In this document: one piece after another, positions 1 to 5,866 of the stretch
How the letters are laid out: each line of letters starts with the position of its first letter
Numbering within the stretch: position 1 is the first letter of the stretch
Assembly (NCBI GenBank): GCA_002317435.1
Contig: DCIQ01000077.1
Location: 9,384 to 16,850, forward strand
Source of the DNA: Bacteroidales bacterium UBA1722
Lineage (GTDB): Bacteria; Bacteroidota; Bacteroidia; Bacteroidales; UBA932
DNA length: 7,467 bases
Direction of reading: 5' to 3'
Program-made: the position numbers and the translations under genes
Notes under the pieces: generated by a model
Seen by the model: only the letters and a program-made list of their open reading frames with translations
Told to the model about the DNA's origin: nothing
The model's database searches: none

Positions 1-867
1 TACCGCTATGTCCATCGCGTTATGAAAGATGCTGACATCTGGTGGGTGAGGAATTTTGATGAACCGGCTGACACGGAGGCTGGTTCCGAAACTTGGAATC
101 TGCTGAATGGTTATGGCCCGGACAGTGCTTCGGTCCTGTCCTTCCGTTGTGACAGACGTTATGCATACGTTTTCGATCCCGAGGACGGAAACATCACCGA
201 CTGGAGTGACCTGCTCTCCCGTGACGGTGACCGATGCGGTCTGCCTCTCTCTGCAGTACCGGGTAAAGCTGTTTTCGCCGTGCTCAGCGACAGAAAAATC
301 CCGTCAGCCGGCCCGAGGAAGAAGTTCATCCCGTCCCGCTCCTGCTGGATAGCCGGTCCGTGGAGTGTGGATTTTGAACAGAAAGGCGGGGCCGTGGCGC
401 ACGAAGAATATGCCGCAGATATTTGTACCACCGATTCCTGCGGGACGGTCCGGGTTATGACCGGCACTCTCCCATCATGGACGTGTTCATCGAATCCTGT
501 GGTCAGATACTATTCCGGCATAGCCGAATATACTGCTTCATTCGATATGGAATTTCCAATCTCCGGTTCACAGATCCGAGTGGATCTGGGCGAACTGAGG
601 GAACTCGCCAGAGTGCTGGTGAACGGTGCGGATGCCGGGATACTATGGCATGCTCCATTCGTCACCGGTGATATCAGCGGACTGCTGCATCCCGGAGAGA
701 ATACCCTGACAGTAAGAGTCGCCAACACATGGGTGAACAGAATGATAGGCGACAAACAGCCCGGGGTGACTGAAAAGGTGACCCGTGTCACGAGATTTTA
801 TGAAGCCTCCGATCCGCTGCTTCCTTCCGGACTGTTCGGTCCGGTGAGAATAGTGTGGTCGGAATGA
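1..867 (+). CDS. GH106 alpha-L-rhamnosidase-type enzyme, C-terminal part (5' end outside window)
   Basis: The frame is open from base 1 (288 residues visible), so the ATG at 22 is an internal Met and not a start. The visible part begins with an HR...ADIWWVRN stretch, typical of GH106 enzymes just after the catalytic barrel. It continues with a GPWSVDF segment (about 355-375) and a C-terminal beta-sandwich. That sandwich carries RVLVNGADAGILWHAPF (about 610-660), DISGLLHPGENTL (about 670-712), NTWVNRMIGD (about 724-753) and a terminal LPSGLFGPVRI. These are the hallmarks of the GH106 C-terminus, which resembles the sugar-binding domains of GH2 enzymes. GH106 enzymes hydrolyse terminal alpha-L-rhamnose, typically from rhamnogalacturonans. 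The catalytic barrel and any signal peptide lie upstream and cannot be judged. The next gene encodes a second GH106 with a similar C-terminal domain, so the two are paralogues. Family assignment is firm; the substrate is inferred. Confidence 0.9.
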   Translation, partial: YRYVHRVMKDADIWWVRNFDEPADTEAGSETWNLLNGYGPDSASVLSFRCDRRYAYVFDPEDGNITDWSDLLSRDGDRCGLPLSAVPGKAVFAVLSDRKIPSAGPRKKFIPSRSCWIAGPWSVDFEQKGGAVAHEEYAADICTTDSCGTVRVMTGTLPSWTCSSNPVVRYYSGIAEYTASFDMEFPISGSQIRVDLGELRELARVLVNGADAGILWHAPFVTGDISGLLHPGENTLTVRVANTWVNRMIGDKQPGVTEKVTRVTRFYEASDPLLPSGLFGPVRIVWSE

Positions 868-913
868 TAGTTCAAAATGTTATATTTGTTGTTTCATACA
901 ATACATTATTATT
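868..913 (+). promoter_or_regulatory. AT-rich intergenic gap with a candidate Bacteroidetes -7 box
   Basis: This is the longest gap in the window and much richer in A and T than the genes beside it. Bases 881-888 read TATATTTG, an exact match to the Bacteroidetes sigma-ABfr -7 consensus TAnnTTTG, 25 bases before the ATG at 914. No good TTTG-like -33 box is found at the usual distance; the nearest is a weak TGTG at 854-857, inside the end of the upstream gene. It could give the second GH106 and the genes after it an extra promoter. AT-rich leaders are also the normal translation-initiation context in this phylum, so the match may be chance. No terminator hairpin is visible here. Confidence 0.35.
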
Positions 914-3763
914 ATGCGTTTCTTCAGATTACTATTCCTTTCTTCCCTGATGATATCTCTATTCACAGTCGCATTACCGGCGGCACAACCCATTTCAGGT
1001 AAGGAGCTATATACACAGTTCCGGAATGCCGATGACCGTTACCGTCCTTTCGTCAGATGGTGGTGGAATGGTGACAAGGTTCGTAAGGAGGAGATAACCC
1101 GTGAACTGGAACTTCTCAAGGCAGCCGGGATAGGGGGTGTGGAGATTAATCCCATAGAATTTCCGGCCAAGGTGGATACCACAGGTATCGGCTCCCTCGA
1201 ATGGCTCAGTCCGGAGTGGATAGAGATGCTCAAATATACTTTTGACGAGGCTTCCCGGCTGGGGATGACCTGCGATCTGATAGTCGGTTCGGGATGGCCG
1301 TTCGGCTCCGAGAAACTACCGCGGGACGAAAGGGCTTCCGTTATGCTTACCTATGCGGTCGAGGTGGATGGCGGCACGGATATAGAGATGTCCAAGTTTC
1401 ATATCTTCAAGACTATAGATCCGGGAGTGTCGGTGGTGAACGAACGCCGCACCTGCGAGATGGTCTCGGCACTGATGACTCCGAATCCCATTAATGACCT
1501 CGGCGAGGCGGTCGATATTATGGACAGATTCGACGGGGATATCCTGACTTTGAAAGTGCCCGAGGGTCGTCACGTCCTCTACTTCATGGTCCGTTTCGAT
1601 TCATTCGCCAGTGTCATCAACGGAGCTCCCGGGGCGGCTGGCTCCATTCTGAATCATATGGATGCCCGGGCGGTGAGAAAGTATCTGGACCATATGTCAG
1701 ATGCCATCGAGCCGGTGACCGGACCTCTGTCGGAGCGTCTCCGTGCGTTTTTCGTCGACAGTATGGAACTCGAAGGAAATAACTGGACGGATGACTTCGC
1801 CGCCGAGTTCAGGCGCCGCAGGGGATATGAGCTGCTCCCCTGGCTTCCTTTCACCATGTTCAAGGTGGGGCGGCTGGGAGATGTGGAGAGTTTCGAGTAC
1901 GGGGCTGAGAAGGGGGAGAAATTCGCAGAAGAGGTGAACCGTGTGAGATTCGACTTCGAGCTCACCAAGGCGGAACTGCTCCACGAGAGATATACCGCCA
2001 CTTTTCTGGAGTGGTGTCGGGAGAAAAGGGTGAAGTCCCGCGCACAGGCATACGGCAGGGGATTCTTCCCCTTGGAGTCTTCCCTCGGATACGATATTCC
2101 GGAAGGGGAGTCCTGGACCACGAACTGGCTCAGGCACAGGATAGGAGAAGAGATGGGTGACGAAGATTACCGGCGCGGCCGCTCCTATACGATGATTAAC
2201 AAATATGTTTCATCCGCTGCACACCTGACCGGCAAGCGCATTGTCAGCGCGGAAGAGATGACCAATACATATAAGGTGTTCATCACTTCACTGGAGTTCC
2301 TCAGGGTAGGCTCCGACATGAATGCCACTGCCGGCATCACACATTCGGTATGGCACGGGTTCAATTATTCTCCCCGGTCCGCGGGGTTCCCCGGATGGGT
2401 CCAGTACGGCAGTTACTATAATGACCAGAACACTTGGTGGCCGTATTTCAGGCTTCTGAATGACTGGCGGGCCAGAATGAGTTCCATCCTCCAGAATGCC
2501 GATATGGTCACTGATATCGCCCTGCTCCCGGCCAATATGGATATGTGGACAGAGATGGGGGTCCAGACGGAGCCTTTCCCGGTGAAGCTGAATGTCCCTT
2601 ATACTTCTCTTATATGGGAGGCCATACATAAAAATGGCGGCGGTGCCGACTATGTGACCGAGAATATCATCCGCGACGCTGAAGTGAAGAACGGAAAACT
2701 GTGTTATGGTCCGAAACAGTACGGAACTCTGTTCCTCATAGATGTCGGCGGCACTTTCCCCGAAATCCTCGATAAGATAGAAGAGTTCGTCAGGACGGGA
2801 GGCAGGGTTTTCTGTATAGGCAAATACCCCTGCAAGTCCCTCGGGCTCAAGGATTGGGAGGAGCGTGACACCCGGATAGCAGCTCAGGTGGAGAGGTTGA
2901 AGGCTTATCCCGACAGGTTCGTCCTGCTGGAGAGACCTTCCGACGGCAAATATCTCGAATGGTATACTGAAGTGATGAACAAGTGGGGCCTGCCCCACAC
3001 CGTCACCGTGGAGAACCCCGACAGATTTCTGCTTCAGAGCCATTTCGTCACCGATGACTGTCAGGATGTCTTCCTTTTCGTAAATGCAAACCTCAGTGAG
3101 GAACGCTCCAGCGAAGTGGTATTCCCGAAGTCGGTGTTCAGCGGAAAGACCGCGTGGCTGTATGATCCGGCTTCCGGTGAGAGATATCGCCTGCCCATAA
3201 GTAGGGACGGGAGGATGAAAGTGGCTCCGGGTCCTGCGGAAAGCTGGCTGATCGTTTTTAACCGTGAAAAAGGGGGGAAGGAGTGGAGGCCGCTGCCGGT
3301 GAACCGCACCGAAGGTGCCGGGAACAGCCTTAGCCCGCGGGGGTGGAGACTCTCCCTCACCCACAAGATACTCGGGTGGACGAAGACCGCTCAGATGGAT
3401 ACCCTCACCGATTTGAAGGATACGGAGCAGTGGCGGAACTTCTCGGGGGATGTCACCTATAGCACCACGATAATATTGCCCGAGGGCAATATCCCTTCAT
3501 TCATCGACCTCGGAAAGGTGGGGGACATCTGCTCTCTGAAGGTGAACGGCACCCCCTGCGGGGTGAAGTGGTTCGGCAGGAGGATTTACGATCTCAGCGG
3601 ACTGCTGCACGAGGGGGAGAACACCCTCGAAGTGACCGTCACCACCCTTATCGGGAACTATCTGCAGTCGTTCAAGGATGATCCGGTGGCCCAGAGGTTC
3701 CTCTTCCGCAGGAATGCTCCCCTCACGCCTTCCGGACTGATGGGTCCTGTCACACTATATTGA
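914..3763 (+). CDS. Secreted GH106 alpha-L-rhamnosidase-type enzyme, full length
   Basis: A 949-residue protein, a normal length for GH106. Residues 1-24 form a signal peptide (RFFRLL start, hydrophobic core, LPAA before QP), with no lipobox, so the enzyme is probably periplasmic. GH106 motifs follow in order: RWWWNG (about 48-53), KAAGIGGVEI (about 69-78), FVDSMELEGNNW (280-291), RRRGYELLPWLPF (about 301-313), QAYGRG (about 378-383), PEGESW (396-401), SAEEMTN (445-451), WHGFNYSP (480-487) and FPGW. A C-terminal beta-sandwich (from about 840) carries VNGTPCGVKWF (877 on) and SGLLHEGENTL, and ends TPSGLMGP. Conserved acidic residues in the barrel (E285/E287, E397/E399, E447/E448) include the likely catalytic and calcium-binding glutamates, but I cannot say which is which by eye. 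The family removes alpha-L-rhamnose by inversion; B. thetaiotaomicron BT_0986 (RG-II) is a studied member. The ATG at 914 is chosen because the signal peptide starts there; no Shine-Dalgarno is seen, as is usual in the phylum. Exact linkage specificity is unknown. Confidence 0.93.
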   Translation: MRFFRLLFLSSLMISLFTVALPAAQPISGKELYTQFRNADDRYRPFVRWWWNGDKVRKEEITRELELLKAAGIGGVEINPIEFPAKVDTTGIGSLEWLSPEWIEMLKYTFDEASRLGMTCDLIVGSGWPFGSEKLPRDERASVMLTYAVEVDGGTDIEMSKFHIFKTIDPGVSVVNERRTCEMVSALMTPNPINDLGEAVDIMDRFDGDILTLKVPEGRHVLYFMVRFDSFASVINGAPGAAGSILNHMDARAVRKYLDHMSDAIEPVTGPLSERLRAFFVDSMELEGNNWTDDFAAEFRRRRGYELLPWLPFTMFKVGRLGDVESFEYGAEKGEKFAEEVNRVRFDFELTKAELLHERYTATFLEWCREKRVKSRAQAYGRGFFPLESSLGYDIPEGESWTTNWLRHRIGEEMGDEDYRRGRSYTMINKYVSSAAHLTGKRIVSAEEMTNTYKVFITSLEFLRVGSDMNATAGITHSVWHGFNYSPRSAGFPGWVQYGSYYNDQNTWWPYFRLLNDWRARMSSILQNADMVTDIALLPANMDMWTEMGVQTEPFPVKLNVPYTSLIWEAIHKNGGGADYVTENIIRDAEVKNGKLCYGPKQYGTLFLIDVGGTFPEILDKIEEFVRTGGRVFCIGKYPCKSLGLKDWEERDTRIAAQVERLKAYPDRFVLLERPSDGKYLEWYTEVMNKWGLPHTVTVENPDRFLLQSHFVTDDCQDVFLFVNANLSEERSSEVVFPKSVFSGKTAWLYDPASGERYRLPISRDGRMKVAPGPAESWLIVFNREKGGKEWRPLPVNRTEGAGNSLSPRGWRLSLTHKILGWTKTAQMDTLTDLKDTEQWRNFSGDVTYSTTIILPEGNIPSFIDLGKVGDICSLKVNGTPCGVKWFGRRIYDLSGLLHEGENTLEVTVTTLIGNYLQSFKDDPVAQRFLFRRNAPLTPSGLMGPVTLY

Positions 3764-3785
3764 CTACTTGTTATTTTAGAATTGT

Positions 3786-5312
3786 ATGTATAAAAGATTA
3801 TTGATGACATTGGTGGCTGTTGCGGCTGCGGCTCTGAGTTCAGGCGCCGCGGATTGGTACGCCACTGATTTCGGGGCTGTCGCGGACGGCAGGACCCTGA
3901 ATTCGGCGGGCATCCAGGCCGCCATAGACTATGTTTCGGCACAGGGAGGAGGCCGGGTGGTGTTCACTCCCGGGAAGTTTCTTACAGGGACAGTTTACTT
4001 GAAAGACGGTGTGACTCTCCATCTGGAGGCCGGCGCCACGCTGCTGGGATCCCCAAATCCGTGGGATTATACGAAGGACAGTTACGTGCAGTGGACCTCG
4101 ATGATATTCTCCATAAAGCAGAAGAATATCGGGATCACCGGTGAAGGCACCATCGACTGTCAGGGATTCACAGTGGCCAACCACATGGTGGAATATATCC
4201 ACCGCGGGCTTTTTGAGGACCCTATGAAGCTGGACAGGCCGAATGAGACCAACCGTCCCGAGAACATCTACTTCCGTGAATGTGAAAATGTGACTGTCAC
4301 CGGGATAACCCTGAGAAATCCCGCCAGCTGGAATCAGACTTACGACCAGTGCCGGAACGTCTGTCTTGAAGGACTTACCGTCGACAGCAAGTCTTACTGG
4401 AACAATGACGGAATAGATATCGTCGACTGTCAGGACGTGGTGATCAGAAACTGTTACGTAGATGCTGCGGACGATGTTTTCTGCTTCAAGTCCCACTCCC
4501 ACGACCACATGTGTGACAATATCCTCATCGAGAACTGTACGGGACGCTCCAGCGCGAACGGCATCAAGTTCGGCACCGTGTCAAAGGGCGGATTCAAGAA
4601 TTTCAAAATCAAGAATATGACCCTGTTCGACACATATCGTTCGGCGATAACTTTCGCTGCTGTCGACGGGGCGGAGATAGAGAACATCGAAGTGGACGGG
4701 GTCAGAAGCTTCCATACCGGCAATGTCATATTCCTCAGGACGGGTGACAGATGGAACAAGATTCATTCTTTGGGAGTGAGTGACCGGGACCGCACGAACG
4801 TCCGTCGGAAGATTCCCTGCATGAAGAATGTGGTCATCCGTAACGTCTATGCCGAAGTGCCCTCCGACAAGCCTGATGCGGGATATAACTATGAGGGGCC
4901 GGTAGAGGATCTGCCCCGTAACATATCACCGGCCATCATCTGTGCCGGCATCCCGGAATATCACATAGAGGGCGTGCTGCTCGAGAACATAGAGATAGTG
5001 GTCCCGGGAGGCGGTAATCCCATCTACGCCAGAAGGGATGCCACACCTGAGGCTCTCGACGCCATACCGGAGATGAAGGATTATTATCCCGAGTTCTCAC
5101 AGTGGAAGGAACTGCCCGCCTGGGGTGCGTATCTCCGCCATATCGACGGCATCACCTTCAGGAACGTCTCGTTCAGGGCTCTCGCTCCCGATTATCGTCC
5201 CTGTATCGTGACGGACGATGTGAAGGACCTGAAACTGGAGGGTGTCACTTTCGATGAAGACGCCTCCGGCAAGAATCAGACAGTCACCTATAAAACCACC
5301 ATCGTAAAATAG
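3786..5312 (+). CDS. Secreted GH28 pectinase-family beta-helix enzyme (variant active site)
   Basis: A 508-residue protein. Residues 1 to about 21 form a signal peptide (YKRLL start, Ala-rich core, SSGA before ADW). The N-terminal FGAVADGRTLN...IQAAID...GGG segment is the usual entry to the pectinase right-handed parallel beta-helix. The catalytic region has NNDGID (206-211) in place of NTDGID, then the Asp pair D229-D230 in AADDVFCFK, so the three GH28 carboxylates D208, D229 and D230 are kept. The usual Gly-His-Gly segment is replaced by SSANGIKFGT (255-264), and Arg-Ile-Lys by RSAI (285-288). A C-terminal block with WKELPAWG (440-447) and DYRP is shared with the third GH28-type gene in this window. 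GH28 enzymes hydrolyse galacturonic acid linkages in polygalacturonan or rhamnogalacturonan; beside GH106 genes, rhamnogalacturonan is the likelier target. It starts 22 bases after the GH106 stop and ends 10 bases before the next gene. Family is sure; endo or exo action is not. Confidence 0.9.
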   Translation: MYKRLLMTLVAVAAAALSSGAADWYATDFGAVADGRTLNSAGIQAAIDYVSAQGGGRVVFTPGKFLTGTVYLKDGVTLHLEAGATLLGSPNPWDYTKDSYVQWTSMIFSIKQKNIGITGEGTIDCQGFTVANHMVEYIHRGLFEDPMKLDRPNETNRPENIYFRECENVTVTGITLRNPASWNQTYDQCRNVCLEGLTVDSKSYWNNDGIDIVDCQDVVIRNCYVDAADDVFCFKSHSHDHMCDNILIENCTGRSSANGIKFGTVSKGGFKNFKIKNMTLFDTYRSAITFAAVDGAEIENIEVDGVRSFHTGNVIFLRTGDRWNKIHSLGVSDRDRTNVRRKIPCMKNVVIRNVYAEVPSDKPDAGYNYEGPVEDLPRNISPAIICAGIPEYHIEGVLLENIEIVVPGGGNPIYARRDATPEALDAIPEMKDYYPEFSQWKELPAWGAYLRHIDGITFRNVSFRALAPDYRPCIVTDDVKDLKLEGVTFDEDASGKNQTVTYKTTIVK

Positions 5313-5322
5313 CGGCAAGCGT

Positions 5323-5862
5323 ATGAAAAAGATTATATTGACACTCGTTTTATCTCTTGCCGCAGTGTTCTGCGCCAGGGCGCAGCAGGAGTACAAGGCC
5401 ACCGTTTTCGGAGCCAAAAGTGACGGTATCACTGACAATACGGGTACCATCCAGCGTGCCATAGACTTCATCTCCTCAAAAGGGGGCGGGGTGCTGGTGT
5501 TCTATGTGGGCAGATATGTGACCGGTGCGGTCCAGCTGAAGGATAATGTGACCATCCGCCTCGAAGAGGCTGCCGTGCTGGTGGGTACATCGAACATATA
5601 TGGTTATAAAGGACATCCGGCACTTGTATGGGCTGAGGGTGCCTCGAACATAGGCCTTACCGGAAAAGGTGTCATCGAGGGAAGGCATACACTTCTGTCA
5701 GCCTTTGTCGAAGGACAGATAGCGAAAGGGCATATCCCGTCGGACTACACACTGCCCGCTCTCTATTCTTTTGAAAACTGCACCGGTACGGTCCTCTCCG
5801 ACGAACTGAAACTGGCGGATGACACTGTCGCGAATTATGACAAGACCAAACTTAAGAAGTAA
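5323..5862 (+). CDS. Short secreted GH28-like half beta-helix protein, catalytic region absent
   Basis: A 179-residue protein with a signal peptide (KKIILTLVLSL core, ARA before QQ at residue 20). Residues 24-95 align without gaps to the start of the next gene's mature protein, with about 42 of 72 identical by eye, against about 37 of 72 between the two full-length GH28 proteins of the window. Similarity runs on through NIGLTGKGVIEG (109-120) and QIAKG (132-136) to NCT (152-154), then stops. The last 25 residues are a charged, Lys-ending tail with no visible counterpart. Everything that carries the GH28 catalytic Asp residues is missing; the ADD at 164-166 lies in the unaligned tail and is not the active site. 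The ORF sits 10 bases after the upstream stop and 4 bases before the next start, with neighbour-like composition. It may be a 3'-truncated duplicate on the way to loss, or a kept non-catalytic protein that binds pectic sugar or a partner. I see no frameshift remnant of the lost part. Confidence 0.75.
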   Translation: MKKIILTLVLSLAAVFCARAQQEYKATVFGAKSDGITDNTGTIQRAIDFISSKGGGVLVFYVGRYVTGAVQLKDNVTIRLEEAAVLVGTSNIYGYKGHPALVWAEGASNIGLTGKGVIEGRHTLLSAFVEGQIAKGHIPSDYTLPALYSFENCTGTVLSDELKLADDTVANYDKTKLKK

Positions 5863-5866
5863 GCCT

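Noticed and set aside
22..24. ATG at 22 as the start of the first gene
   Set aside because: The frame is open to base 1, the residues before the Met fit the GH106 alignment (HR before the ADIWWV stretch), and no signal peptide follows.
2288..3364. A 358-codon minus-strand open frame opposite the second GH106 gene
   Set aside because: The plus strand here encodes conserved GH106 motifs; the minus-strand product shows no known motif or sensible start context.
3764..3785. Possible promoter (TTG and a TATTTTAG-like stretch) before the 508-aa GH28
   Set aside because: The gap is only 22 bases, the -7 match is imperfect and there is no room for a proper leader; AT-rich start context is enough to explain it.
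4839..4855. A 17-base stretch repeated exactly at 6857-6873
   Set aside because: It falls at the same place in the two paralogous GH28 genes (encoding RNVYAE), so it is conserved coding sequence and not a separate repeat element.
5776..5862. Frameshift that would rejoin the short GH28-like ORF to a lost catalytic half
   Set aside because: No GH28 motifs (NNDGID, DD, IKFGT) appear in any frame between the end of similarity and the next gene start; only about 80 bases are available.
5819..5866. Upstream in-frame ATG as the start of the 478-aa GH28
   Set aside because: It would put 16 polar residues before a good signal peptide and overlap the previous gene; the ATG at 5867, 4 bases after the stop, fits much better.
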